From: Rhynchosporium graminicola
Taxonomy: Eukaryota > Ascomycota > Leotiomycetes > Helotiales > Ploettnerulaceae
Assembly (NCBI GenBank): GCA_900074885.1
Contig: FJUW01000067.1
Span: forward strand, 124,001-188,000
DNA length: 64,000 nucleotides
Direction: 5' to 3'
Positions 34,307-47,461 of the stretch are shown here, piece by piece; within the stretch, counting starts at the first letter, position 1, and every line of letters starts with the position of its first letter. The position numbers and the translations under genes were made by a program. The notes below the pieces were generated by a model. It saw only the letters and a program-made list of their open reading frames with translations. It did not search any database and was not told the origin of the DNA.

Positions 34307-34335
34307 TACCCTAGGTTCCAGCATTACCTAGGGTA
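34307..34335. repeat. Perfect 10-bp inverted repeat
   Basis: TACCCTAGGT at 34307-34316 is repeated in inverse orientation as ACCTAGGGTA at 34326-34335, with a 9-nt spacer. It lies about 600 bp past the PRP4 stop. Cruciform or dimeric binding-site potential is inference. Confidence 0.6.
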
Positions 34336-37300
34336 GCCGAAGAGGGATAATTCAAGGAGTTATACTCTAGCTCCGCATCTGTTATTTAGTACCGTTCTAG
34401 GACCGTTCTTAGCTCTTGAATCATTCTCTAGGATGTATAGTTTTCTGATCTGAATAGTTCTTCTAACACGGAACTGACAGAGACCCGTCCCCTGGTGATT
34501 CCCTCGTTATACCTCCATTCATATACCGAACCGTCCAGAGACCGTCACTTGACCGTTATTTTACACCTGCTCTTACCTGTAAAATACCATTACAGCTGAA
34601 AGAATACACTACATATCAAATACATGCGTTAGAACAGCTTGAAACCTCTGAGCCAAAACTGTAGGCGAGACACCTCGTCTTATTCTGACTTCGACGACTA
34701 CATCATAACGACCTGATCACCAAAATCGACCATGTAGGACGAAGATCGTGAGCCTCTTCTCCGGTAATTTGGCCATAGAGATTAGGAGTGTGATACAATA
34801 TGGTCTTTCGAGCATCTGAAACAAAACTAGCTTTGTGTGGATACTGGACCGATTGCAGATGAAGCTCCTAGGCCTCGAAACTTTGAGTAGAAAACTTGTA
34901 GATGGAATTGCCCGAAAGGGTTTATATCAAAGAGCACGCCGGGAAGAAAAGTCACCGATAGCGTTTAAAGAGGCACAGGAGTGAAGCGTTTGAAGGGATA
35001 GAGCATGGAGGATGGAGGATGGAGGCAAGAAGCCTGTCTTGGGAGAAAGTATCCAGCAAGGTGAGTGGCAGGCAGGTAGAAGAGGATTTAGGACTTCAGC
35101 AGGAAATTTTGGTAAAAAGACAAGTACCATTAAGGTAAAGAAGCCACGAATAAATTGGGAGTTTGCGCGAGGAAGAACAGATGGATCATCTTCCAGACTA
35201 GGAAGAGCTAAGCTCAGCTCCTATGCTCCTCGGTGCTTGATACATAGCAGTTTGACTGTTCGTTACGGTCTGATGCTGACATGCTGTGTCATTAAAGATA
35301 AACTGCGATATACGGGAGTTCTATTCTCGTGCTAGGGAGCAGTGAGATCCGTTAGTGGTCATAAGTTATTCATAAGCTACTACGAACTATTCTCTTGCAG
35401 GCAAGAGCTGTACAGACGGAAGTTGCCTTCCCAAGATAGATTTGGTCTCTTGATGAGCTAGTATCTCGGCTCAGTCGCTCTATTTGCGTAGCCTTCCACT
35501 CTGATCATATCTGATGCAGGTTTATGTCAAGCTGTTATGTAACTGTTGAAAATGTGCTTGGGATCATCTCATACCGCTATGATTGGTTCTGTGCATAACT
35601 TATCCGACCACTTCGCGAGAACGAAGGTCGCAGCTTATCATCACCAGGCAACGGCAAGTTCGATATTAGCATGCAAGGCCTCTCGGGATGCAACTCACGG
35701 GCGGTTGCAGAAGTTTCTCAATACGACATCAATACCTTACCAAAAAAACGCTATCGTGGAGCCGGCTCTGCAGTAAGCCAGCCTCCTTTGCAATCCCCAA
35801 CTCCAGAAACGGATTAGAATGACGTTGAAGGGGTCCTTTAATCACCCGCGGCTGACATTCGTAAGCATTTTCACATGTCTACCTTGACATACAGCAATTG
35901 GCTTTGCATCAAATGCGATTCCAGCTATTGAATAGTCCTCCTTACACGGCGGCACTTTTTCTATACGCCCAGACAGACTCCTTCAGGCAGGGGAAAGGAC
36001 CCTTCTCACTTTAAAAATGTATCAGAGATCTCGGTCGATTCTGACAGGTCTTACAGATGCGTGGCAATGTCATCTACTTCGAGATAATTCATGGACCCCT
36101 TGATTCCAAGAACGAGGGCTCGCATCCGAAGCAGAATGTTGTGCAGCAACGGACCCTTCGTGCTTACCATATGTGCAAAGCATGATCAAACATTAGTTTC
36201 TTCACAGATATGAAGATTCGCTAGAAAGAGAAGCACGCATACCACTGACATATCTGCTCCGTGTTGGCGAAGATCCGCCGAAGGAAGGGAGCGAGCCGTT
36301 CGGCTGATATCATGGAACAATAAACAAGAAAGACAACCGCCCTCGAGCCGAACAGCCACCTCCGCGCGCCTCGCCATTATCAAGTCGGTCTTGTAGCCAA
36401 GCAAGCCTGCAGGGCTCTAGGAAGCCTTATCGAATCACAGCAGCGTACATTGAGAAAGCCTCCTCGATTGACCCCTCCACATGCATGTCGTTACAAACAC
36501 TTCATTCGATCGATGCCTTGGCTGATCACCGACAGTTTACCGGCCTCCCAAGCCCTCCCTATCCTGCCAATCAGAGCAAGCCCATTTCGACCTGTCATTT
36601 CTGCTGCAAGATAAAGATGGCAAGGGCCAGAAGAATGATGTGAACGCCCTGGTGGCTGGGCTGGACTTGCTGATCCGAGCCGCCCTCGGGATTGGAGTCG
36701 TATTTTGCAGGCAGAGCACAGATAATAAGTTCTGCCAGCGAAGAGGATCACAAGATAACACTGCAGTCGCATAGGATCAAGAATCGATTGCAAGAGCATG
36801 AATTATATGCGCAAGCAAGATCATGACCAGATCGCATAAGAGAAAGAACAGCGACTGCGCAAGGCAACTCATATTAGCAATGAATGGCCCATAGGGGATG
36901 CATGTATGTGCTTCGATACTACCTCACCGGAAGGAAAATGAGAAAGTGCCCTGGTATTGGTTAGCTTCCGGCAGCCAGTACATTCGGGTCAGGCTCGGGC
37001 CAGGCACAGCACAACATTGCACGGTACATCCAACGCAGCGGGAAAATACCTACGTAACACTACATCGGCAGCGGAGTTGACATGTACTCGAAAAGTATAG
37101 ATATCTAGGATCTAGAATCTCAACGGGCCCTATCTGTTGCTATTGCCACTTATAGACTTTGGAAATTGATGAGGAGAGGACATGCCAAAGGTCTCGTCTC
37201 GATGGCGTGCAGATGCAGATGCAACAACGGTCAATAGTCTCACTTTGACAGCGGCCGGACATTCACGGATCCCGGCAATGCAATGGATGATTACCTGCCC

Positions 37301-40300
37301 ATGGTATAAGTAGGTATCGGTATGTACGAAGCCTAGAAGAGAGAGGGGAGGAGACAGAGACGCCCATGTTTCTGCGAATCTCGTTACTTGGACAAAGACA
37401 GGATTCAATGATTGGCGAGCGGAAGAGTTCGAGATGCCGCCCGTTGGTTTTGCCGGCCAAGAGGGTGTGGTGGTGACAGACTTCAAACTTGCAGGCTGAG
37501 CGGCCAACACATCAACAACACAATAACCGAATCGTCGCAGCAGCTACTGCTGCACGTCAATGATAAGAATTGTCGCACAGCTCTGCTCTTTCTGTCCGGA
37601 AGGAAAGCTGTGCTACTGTATTCAGACGTCCCTTATCAGTAAGGAATACAGGCTAACGACAGGATCTCGTTCAAAGTCTTGTCCTCCGTTTGGAACCGGA
37701 GGCCTCACTTACCGTCAGATAGTCCATCGACTGGTGATAAGTGAAAGCTTCATTCGAACCTCATGAACCCGGTCTTCACCCCGCTCCCGCCCGTGTTACC
37801 TGGGATGCTGGATTTTTTGGTTCCAAGGCGCCTGTGAGGATGGTGGCACAGCATGAAAACGGTTATGTGCTGGCTGGTTGTGTTTACAATTACAGCGTTG
37901 TTCATCGAGCCTTCCCTTACACCGATTGCGTGCGGTATGGTGGAATCCTCTCATCCCGATTAGCCTATGGCTGGCTTGCAAGTTGCATGTCCAGTACAGT
38001 ATATTCACAGTACACCACCAACCTCGCTCGGAATCCACACCGATATTCCATTGGATTGCATTACATCTCCCACTGGACCTCGACCTCTAATACCGCAGAG
38101 ATAGTGCTATATAGTGCAGTGAAGCTTATCTGCAGCTTCCCTTGATATGTATGCATTGTTAAAAAACAGGATTACTTCTCATCGCGCATCACACATCACG
38201 TCCCGTGCCGCGTACGAACAACAAACAATTGGTGAGGAAAATGCCCTACGAAGTCAAAACTATACGGCTCTCCAATCGAGATGTATCAAATGCCATGTGT
38301 GTGTGACATGGAAAATATTTGGTGGAGGGGAGCTTGAGTTCAAATGCGGGTAGCTGGCGCGCCTGCGATATTGACGTGCCGGCGCCAGACGTATCTTGTA
38401 ATCCAAGAAGCGGGAGGTTGAATCTTGTGCCTTGGAATGTACTTTACTCGAAACCTTGAATCAGAAGGTTGATAACATGCCTGCTGAACTAAATCTGGGG
38501 ATTGGACCAATTTTAGATTCTATAGACGCCACAGAAAGTTAGCAACCTAGTGAATATGTACGTCGCTCACACTGCTTGCTGTAGCAGAGTAAGGAATTCT
38601 CGGTCGGGTCTTTTGAAGATCCACGTTTAGATTCGGGACGAGTTCCTTCTTCTTCGAGGATGCCACAGGTTATGTTGCACTGAAGGGGTGTCCTGCGAAA
38701 TAGGTATTCAAAGCAAGCAGTGCAGGTTCCCATGCAGCCACTGTTCGCATATTCTCGGATATGTACGACATCCTTCGAACCCCCTCTTGAACCCATACCG
38801 AGATATCTTTAGTGAGATAGATGCAGACAGACCTGCGTCAAGAATTATACATAAGCCTGCATCTACCAGTAAATGTCAATATCTCGAAGCGAGTGTTTGA
38901 TAGCTAAGGCATGTTCGGAAGGAAATCTAAATTGTATGGGCGCTCTCTGATAACGCTTGTGTACTGGGACCAGATCTCATGGTCAAGAAAGATACTTTAC
39001 TCTCACTTGGACTTCATTTCAGACGCTCACATTTCCAATGAAATCAAGGCCTGCTTCATTTTCAGAACGTGAGGATTCAGTTTATTGGTTCATTGTGATA
39101 GCATTGATCGCCGGACAGCAGCTTCGACGCAACTCATCTGTGCCAATTGGTACATGAGTGCTTACTGAACAACTAACTGCCTTACTAGGCTCGAGGATCG
39201 CCATATGGTTGGTATATTGATTCGCTCGCAGTTTGCCTATCAGGACTAGTATCGGAAAGCGCGAGAGGCAGAATGCTTGAATGAAGGAACTGTTGCCGTA
39301 TGGAAGCCAGACGCAACCCGAAGCACGGTCGGGCAACCTCGAAGACTTATCAAGATCCACTGGAGCGTTAAGAGAATCATATCAACCTTATTAAGGCTGA
39401 GCTGCAGCCTCGACAACGCGAGCTGGTCATGACCGGGGGGTGGGGGCGGGAGAAAAACAGGTCCCCGTCGGCTCAATTGACGCAATCTAGCCCTTCGCTC
39501 TGCTGTCGGTTGTCAATGAACGGTCCGATTGCAGTAGGGCTCAGGTCCATATTTCGACCGAGATAGATTTTTGTTTGGGATTTGAAGGGAAAGATCTTTG
39601 CGGGCCGAAATACTTTCTAGACGAGTGTGTGTAAGAGTCAATTATGTAAAGTACGGAACGAAGGCGAAAGTGAGGCCCTTCCGAGCCTCCCTTGTCTGTG
39701 GGGTTTCCTTGGTTCTTATCGAAATGAACAAGCCTGAGAGAGACCGTGCCGATCTCCCGTATACGAAACTGCGAATCCACAGGATTTTCCGATCCATTAT
39801 TCTGGAGACTGAGGTGGATACTTCAGCAAGCTGCAGGAAGGATAGAAGTCCTCGTCCTCGTTCTCGTCCTTGGGGCTTATCAGCATGTGGCTAGCAACAA
39901 TGTCTCTACGGAGCCGTGGCATTAACGAACGCCCTGAGAAGTGCTGCTGTATCATCTGAAGCTCGAGATTCACAGGTTAGATCAGTTTTACTAGCTGACG
40001 AGAGTGATTCCAAGTGATGCCTCGTTGCTTTATCTACAAAAGATTGAGACATGACTATAGGTATATCACTAGATGAGATCTTCCAAGACAGTAAAGGAAG
40101 CAGCTCATGCTTGTGAATGAATAGGACGTCTCGTCTACAGCGAACGACGATTATTTGCTCGTACAAAAAAGGCAATGTCGATGTTCCTGAGATATCCAAG
40201 TTTCCAGGAACGTCTCATCAGCCAACAACTAAAGTAGCTCGCTGTGTCTCGGAGCTTGGTGCCTTTGTTCTTTTCTGATCGATTATTGGCCAAGATGTCA

Positions 40301-43017
40301 GATTGAGCGAAAGTCGTCGAGAACTATGCCTCTAGCTGCAGACTCGCCTTATCACTAACACATAGTTACCAAGAAACAGGGCTAGCGAGCGAGAATGTGC
40401 CGTCAGCAAAGATTCCGAATATAGAAAAGAAGGCCAACAGTGCAAGTAGCTAGCTAGCTGGCTCGGTGGTGAAAAGGGTGGAGCTGTTAGTCAAGAGAGG
40501 CAAGACGCATTCTCGCATCATTGAAGGTGTGACCCGACACCACCCGTGCTTTGGAGCTGGATGAGAGAATTTCTGGGCAAAAGCTCGCCACTTTCCATCT
40601 TTTCATCATCATCAGACAGAGATTTATCGACAAGTACACACAGTACACGTCGATTATTGTATATACTTTCCCCTGACGCATGTGGCACGTACCTAGGCAT
40701 TTAATATCTCTGAGTAGTTCCTGTGCCCTACTTATTGTGTATATTAGAGAGTCGTTTGTCGTTGAGCTACCGTTAGTTAGTATAGCTCGTCCATCAGAGA
40801 GGATGACGACTTATTGAACCGAATACATCAAAATATCGACTAGCTTCTTCTCAGTTACTGGCGTAGGTACTTGCGTAGTTACCTGAGTAATATATATATC
40901 TATAAAGTCGTTCAAGCCGATGTCTTACTCCGTCCCTTAAGGTACTGGGTGGGTACTGTACGAAGCTAGGTATATCCACCCCACACTTGGCAAGCCATCA
41001 AAGTGGCTAGAGAGTGGGGGAAAGCGCTAGCTTGATCTTTCTCCTTTCCTCTCCGACTCCAAGACCATGCCCCATGTATCTTCGCTTCCCTTCCCTGTAA
41101 TCTTCCAAACAATCTTCCACGCTTGTCTTCATCAGGTTAATGTGTTATGATCGACGCTGGCCAGACCGATCTATTGTATGCGGGGCACGGGCATCTAGGG
41201 CCAACGCATGCATGGCATTTAGAGTCACTGTACGCTGCATAGTGTAGCCTGGTCTGTTATATCATGCATGCTCGGTGTCTTGATCCATATTGCCACGAAC
41301 ATATCGACGACTGTGAGAGTTTGTGCTTTGGGCAACTGAGGACCGAAAGAAAACGTATCACGTTAGTCATGCACGCAGTTGAAAATTGCTTCAATAGCAC
41401 CACAACAAGCCAACAATACTGAGGAGGACATCGATAGATAACCCAGCCACATCTTAGAAGAAGACAAGACAAGACAGGGACTGATACATGACCCGGCAGC
41501 GGCCAGCTCGAATAAGATATTTCTTTCCCATGCCATACGGCTTACTTTACTTTCGGACAATTCAACTATGCGGCACTGCGTGCATGCAGGCCGGTACAGA
41601 TTGGCAGATGATTACTGCTGGCTTATTCGACAGCTGTGAGTGGAATACTCAATATCGCGCGAAGTATGCACGGGGTCATCATGAAAGTCTGCAGCCCGAG
41701 GGACGCAGCTTCGTGCTTCCGCTTGAACGCAAAGCCAAAGTTTATATCTGAAATCGAGCCGTATCATTCGCGCTGCTCATTCCAAGATCTTCTGGCGCTG
41801 GACGTTTCATTCACGCAACGCACGCACCTACCAAATACGTTCGTTCATGCCCCAGGATAGGAGGGTTTTCTGCTCACAGTACATCCATATCATCCATCGT
41901 GCCTTGTGGACCAAGTTGTGCTTTCCGTTCCTCCAAGTCCAGACTTATCGCTCCGCAGCACGAAGCTTGGCCCTGTGCGTGGTCCCTCCCCTCCCATAAA
42001 TCATAGTTGGAACTTGAGGTTGGTGATATACTCTACGTGCTACTGGACGCCACTATCATACCCAAAATGGAGACGCGGCTGAAGTAAGTAAGAGTACTTC
42101 AGTACATGCAGATCCCAGACATGAAAGTGGTCAGTTCCGAGACGTTTGGAGAATTCCAGAAATCTGAAAGTATGGTATCGAGAAGTCAAGAGATGCAAAG
42201 AGACGGACCGGGAAATACGGCATGCGGCAGGAGGCGGGTAGCTCTTGAGTGTTGAGTGTTGAATCTTGACCCGTGAGTCGGCTTCCAGCTCTCGACTTCG
42301 GATTTCTGCAGTTCTGTATTAGGGCTGGTAGCAATTGATATTGGCAGCCGGCATTCACTGGTCTTGTCTATCTGACTGACTCCAACCGACTTCAACATGG
42401 AGTCAGATCATCGTAACGGGGAGCGAATAATAAGGTTAGCGGAATTCCTGACTGAGTTTACCGTATATCATCCTGACTTGAGACAAGATTAACTCTCCAG
42501 GAAACTGCAGTATATCATAGCACAGGTAACCTAGCTTCGCATAGCTTCCACGCATTCCTTCCCCATGTTCAATCATCTTGGGAGTAGCTTAGTGTGTATT
42601 CGAGTGTAACTAAAGCACCTCATCGATAGCGCAATTCATTCGTTCTTTAAACTACCTAGACTAGCTACACTTACTTCACTGCTTCAATATTCATCGCTTC
42701 CTGTTCTTCCCGGTCACTTCACTCTTCTCCTCACACACACACGGAAGGCGACGGTCTTCTCGTCTTGTCTTATCTTGTCCTCGCTGAACCAACCGCTTGG
42801 ACAGAAGAAGGACTAGAAGGCTGCGGGCCGGAGGATTTTGCCAGTAGTCGGTCGCCATATCTCTTGTAGCTAGCTGACTAACCGTCTGCGGCAATTTGAA
42901 GCAGGTAGGGTAAATTAGAAGCAAATTAGTAGGCACCTTACCTAGGCATAGGTAATTATGATCATGATTATTATCATTATCATTATTTCTTATTAGTCGC
43001 GTCTTAGCCTGCTAGAC

Positions 43018-43395
43018 TGAGATGGACTGAGATGGACTGAAATGGACTGAACTAGACCGGACTTGCTCTTTTGCTATTACTTATTCTTAGCTGGGTACCT
43101 ATCTATACCTGGTTCTCTTCTTTGTCTCCGTAGGTAGGCATAATTTGCATCTGCAGCCCAGCGTGCCCCAAGCCTACCTCACATAAGGTATCTAGATATC
43201 CACGCCTCCTGTTAAAGGGCAGAGCCAAAGTATCGCTTAAGGTTCTGGTTCTGGTTCTGGTTGTGGTTCTGACTTCCCGTCTGGTCCTGCCCTTGCCCTC
43301 GTCCACGCCCTCGCCTCCACACAACTTATCATCTCTCCGCTATACATGTAACTGCCCTGCCCTGCCCTGCACTGCACTGCACTGCACTGCCCTAC
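43018..43395. repeat. Cluster of short tandem repeats upstream of the Reg1-like gene
   Basis: Three different short repeats lie close together: agatggactg units at 43018-43047, ggttct units at 43241-43270, and CTGCC then CACTG units at about 43350-43390. They sit 0.65-1.0 kb before the ATG and so may be in the promoter or 5' leader. Confidence 0.55.
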
Positions 43396-44048
43396 GCTGC
43401 TCTGTATCGCTCTGCTACAACTCTGCTCTGCGCTCTGGTTGATCCACTCTACCTCGCTCCACTCCACTCCGCTACTTCCACTCACTCCACTTCAACCTGC
43501 GATTCTTACCAACGCCGCCTCTTTCTCTTCTCATCTCACCCTGCTATCTTTCTATGCCGTCCATCTCCCTCTCCCCCTCTCCATCAACTCCTCACACTAT
43601 TTCCTCTCCGGCCTCTCTCGAATCCCGTCTTCCATTCCAGTCTGCTCTCCAAACAACGATCTCTGGATCAAGATCAGGATCAGGATCAACTCTTGCTGGA
43701 TATCAATTCAACCCAATTCCCCGCGTCATCCACGCCCTGGCACACCGAACCCCTCCGTCCATTCCAGACTCGAACGAAGGCCTTGCATTGTCCCTGCACG
43801 CACCAATCCACCAATTTGCGTTCGCGACAATCCCTACGCGGCGACATATATACATCGATACTGTCTTGATGATAGAAAGGATAGCACGATTTGATAGTTG
43901 GAAGGCCTTGTGTGGGAATCCCCGGACATACACCGACGCCATTTTGTAATCAAATTCTACGAATCAACAGTCTTCTTCCGCCTCTCTGGTCCAAGGACCT
44001 TAAAACTACCCAGCTATTCCAGCTCGCTCTTTCCCTCACAACCCAACA

Positions 44049-45870
44049 ATGGCCGTTGTGCTCAGCTCCGAAGAGAACGACTACTTCTCCTCTTCACTTC
44101 GAAGATCTCATTCCCAGCCCAAATTCGTAACACAGCAGTCATCCTTTTCCAGAAGCCCGTCCAGATCGAAGAGCAAGAGCAATTTCAACACCGTGATTTC
44201 ACCTACCTCATCTGCCTCCTCATCGGCTCCATCGTCTCCCCAAACCTTGACAGCCGACTCTGTGGCACCTTCATATCCCTCGACGCCTGCAAGTAGCTTG
44301 TCGCTGGATAACAACTGTGATGACCAGGAGGACGAAGACCAGATCCTCTTCCCATCATACGACGACGTCGGTTACTACGACCATCAAGTCGAAGCCGAAG
44401 ACCTGGAGCCCCCGGCTAGCCCCCATACCGGTGATTCCTACACCGTTTCACCAACCTCGAACAGCACCTCGACAAATGTGTCGAGACCGGAGAGTCCGGA
44501 GCAGTTTGAACATGCGGAGGATGATACTGCAGTACGAATACAGCCAACAAGACATGTAGATTACTTGTCACATAATTGGAAAGAAGAGGATATCTGGTCG
44601 TCTTGGAAGCACATCGTCTCGAAAAGAAAGGCGTACGGGAATAGTGCCAGATTGGAGAACGCCTCATGGCGAACCTGGACAAAATCCAAGAACAAGTTAA
44701 AGACTGTATCGCCCGAGACGCTCAATTGGTAAGTCCTGATGCTCTGGCTAGCGATCCCTCCACGTCTATCATTTTCAAAGCTGGTTACTAACATCACAAA
44801 GGCTCAAGGATTGCGATGTCACTTGGCTCTATGGCCCATTACAGACTGGATCAGATAAAGCATTACATCTCCCTTCCTCATCACCCATGAACAGCAGTCG
44901 GATATCCAAAAACAATTCGTTCTTACACAAGAAGCCCATCCTGAAGAAGAGAAGCGTATCGGAAATCATGCTGCAAAGGTCGCTATCGTCTTCTTCCCTT
45001 CTTAAACAAGCCGCAGCAGCCGTGCAAGCCCAACAATATGGCAACAGTGGAGCAATCCGGCCGGCCATGGGTCGGAGAACATCAGAATATGCCTATCCAT
45101 TTTCTTCTAGGCGATTGAGCAGAGAAAACACAAGTATGCTTTCATCGATCTCTTCATCTGGCGTGCCTTCTCCAGGAAGTGGGGAGAAGAAGCATATTCA
45201 TTTCAACGAGCAGGTTGAGCAGTGTATAGCACTTGACATGAAAGGAGATGACGACGAGGAGTCTGGTTCTTATGCAGTTCACGATTACGACAGCGATTCC
45301 GACGACGGGGCAATCATGATGAAAAGAAGTAATTCGAGACATCGATTACCTCCTCTCCACCACAAAAGGACCACTCCTCGGCAAAGTTTCACCACCGATA
45401 GTAAGACAATTGCAATGCTACCCTCGACGACATTAAAATACAGAGCAGATACGCCCGAACCTCCGGAAACTGCTATGAAGCATAGCAGCGGAATCTGGAA
45501 TGGCACGAAGCTGTCCCCGTCGCCCTCCCAAGAGACTCTAAGGCCATCGAAACCTTCTACCAGGATGCTACTTGGAGATGACGAAGAAGACGATGATATG
45601 GATTGGCAGCCAGCAAACTCTTTCGCCAACCGCAAGGATAGTGTTTCTGTAACCCAGGAGCGGTTCCACGGTCTTCAGACCTCGGGCTCCTCTTCCAGCT
45701 TAAATGGTGAGCCCTCGGGGATGAGAAGAACACCATCCGGCATGTTCATGCCATACGAAGAGGATGAGGACGATGTGGTATCAGAAGGCCTCTTTGGGAA
45801 GGTCGTGGACACTGTGAATACAGCTAAAGATATTGCACACGTAATCTGGAACGTGGGATGGCGAAGATAG
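44049..45870 (+). CDS. Reg1-like protein phosphatase 1 regulatory subunit (DUF1752)
   Basis: Two exons: 44049-44728 and 44802-45870, with the intron GTAAGT..AAAG inside the Trp codon of LNWLKDC, giving 582 aa. Residues 1-165 are Ser-rich and disordered. Residues about 175-240 form the DUF1752/AreA-like module (KEEDIWSSWKHIVSKR, then a NASWRTWTKSKNKL segment and DCDVTWLYGPL). Residues 357-361 (KHIHF), continuing NEQVEQCIALD, form an RVxF-type PP1 docking motif in the context typical of Reg1. Acidic clusters and a conserved C-terminus (VVDTVNTAKDIAHVIWNVGW) follow. In yeast, Reg1 targets the phosphatase Glc7 to Snf1 and controls glucose repression; the same role here is inferred from these motifs. 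The upstream leader is long and contains several small ORFs, so translational control is possible. Confidence 0.85.
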
Positions 45871-46635
45871 TCGTTATGATGGCCTTTGGATACTTCTGGC
45901 TACTATGGCTTCGGTCCTACGGGATTGGCTGGTGATGACAGTCTGGGTTCACATAATGATTGATATAGGGGGGGGGGCGTACATAATGGTGTCATAATGC
46001 CACCATCAAAAATGGTGAAGTCTGGAGGCGGTTGGCGTTCTGGGGATTTTTGGGGCTGTTCTGGTCGATATTGTGACTGGACGGTATTGTATGTTGGAAC
46101 TGGGCGGCTTTACACAAGGTTGGAGTCTCGGGTTCAATCTGGGTTAATTGGGAGGCTCTGTTCGTTTGGCTACGTACAAGCTTTCGTCTAGATGGAAGCT
46201 CGACGAATTTTTTCGGCTGGCTTATGGGGGTTAGAAACGGTCTTCAGAGGCGGCTCTACGAAAGTGTAGGACATGTCTCTCTGATCAGGTCACAGCTTTG
46301 GATGACAACAAAAGCACAGTATAGGTTTAGACCCAATGCTACAACGGTCGTTTTCAACAAGTACATACAGAGACAGTGAAATGCATTTATCACATATATG
46401 ACACATCTACAGGCACGATGAAGAGCACGAGCACGATATCTCACATCTCAAGATCCGGGGACTTCTCAATGACTCCCCTCAAGCATCACCAAGGAGCTGC
46501 CCCAGAGTCCCCATCTCCTTACCCCGCATTTCTGACCAATTCCTTTTTCTTTCCCCCTTTCCTTTCCTCGCATTACACAATTTACACAGTTACACAGCAG
46601 GGAGAGCGATCCTGCAGCCAAACCCAGCCCGAACC

Positions 46636-46660
46636 TTCTCTCTCTCTCTCTCTCTCTCTC
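46636..46660. repeat. (CT)n microsatellite
   Basis: About 12 uninterrupted CT dinucleotides, visible directly in the sequence. Confidence 0.95.
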
Positions 46661-46810
46661 CGTCTCCTCTTTCGAAGGTCGGTCGGTTGGTATGCTGTAC
46701 TCCCCATCCGGCTCAGTACAGGATACGCGGGATCCCCTATGTGGGGTTGCACGAACGAACGTTGAACGATGAGCGGGTGGGTGAGGGAGGGTTAGAGGGA
46801 GGGACGGAGA

Positions 46811-46859
46811 TTTGGAGGGTTTGAGGGTTTGAGGGTTTGAAGGTTTGGGGGTTTAGGGG
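46811..46859. repeat. 8-bp tandem repeat, GTTTGAGG-like
   Basis: Five to six imperfect copies of an 8-bp unit (ggtttgag and variants such as ggtttggg). The plus strand is G-rich and almost free of C. Confidence 0.85.
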
Positions 46860-46922
46860 CTGCTTACTTGCATCGCATGTGCATGGCGTGGAGCATGGAG
46901 CTTGGAGTGGGTATACAAGGTG

Positions 46923-47001
46923 GAGATGGGGAGATGGGGAGATGAGGAGATGAGGAGATGAGGAGATGAGGAGATGAGGAGATGAGGAGATGAGGAGATG
47001 A
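46923..47001. repeat. 8-bp tandem repeat, GATGAGGA
   Basis: About ten copies of an 8-bp purine-rich unit; the first copies read gatgggga and the later ones gatgagga. It continues the purine-strand bias of its surroundings. Confidence 0.92.
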
Positions 47002-47418
47002 GAATGGCATGGATATTTGCGCCATAGCTCTGCTCGACTTTGTTTTGCTCTGCTCTGCTTTGCCTTTTCGTTCCTCGGCTTCGGTTGGTTCGTGCGCATG
47101 CATGGATGCTTGGATAGATGGTTACGGGGAAGGGAAGCCGAGAGGGATGTGTGCATGCTGTGGTTATCTATCTTTCTATCTTTCTATCTGGAGGGAGGGA
47201 ATGGAAGGATGGAAGAGAAGGCTCGCTGGCTGGCTGGCTGATCGATGGTGGTCGCTTGGTTGGTTGGTGAGTGAGTAAGCAAGGCTTCGGATGTCGTGTA
47301 TTCTCTTCTTGCGCCATACCAAGGCGTTTCTCGGGATGTGTTCAGGGATGGCGTGCATGGATGGATGCCGAGATGTAGAAGTGCGGGTGTTGTTCTCGTG
47401 GATAGGAGCCGATTCGGG

Positions 47419-47425
47419 ATGTGTG

Positions 47426-47460
<35 letters not shown>

Positions 47461-47461
47461 T
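47419..47461. repeat. (GT)n microsatellite
   Basis: About 20 GT dinucleotides with a single GC interruption, a typical dinucleotide microsatellite. Confidence 0.95.

Larger units (their letters stand above)
33684..44048. other. 10-kb region without a supportable gene
   Basis: No ORF on either strand shows domain similarity, a convincing splice structure or sustained coding bias. Most ORFs are under 130 codons and overlap antisense ORFs. Visible features are a perfect 10-bp inverted repeat at 34307-34335, TA-rich debris-like sequence around 34.15-34.65 kb, and a G-rich run near 39437-39448. From about 42.7 kb onward there is a pyrimidine-rich, repeat-rich leader with duplicated agatggactg units (43018-43047), ggttct repeats (43241-43270) and CTGCC/CACTG repeats (43350-43390) before the Reg1-like gene. 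It may be a long regulatory region or carry non-coding transcripts; neither can be shown from sequence alone. Confidence 0.4.

Noticed and set aside
37130..37510. 126-codon minus-strand ORF in the gene desert
   Set aside because: Overlapped by similar-length ORFs on both strands with no recognisable motif.
43439..43894. 151-codon ORF before the Reg1-like gene as a separate gene
   Set aside because: Ser/Pro/Leu-rich translation of a CT-rich leader, with an equally long overlapping frame; no domain. Treated as possible uORF material.
46923..47001. CRISPR-like array
   Set aside because: Directly adjacent 8-bp units without spacers in a eukaryotic genome; this is a minisatellite.
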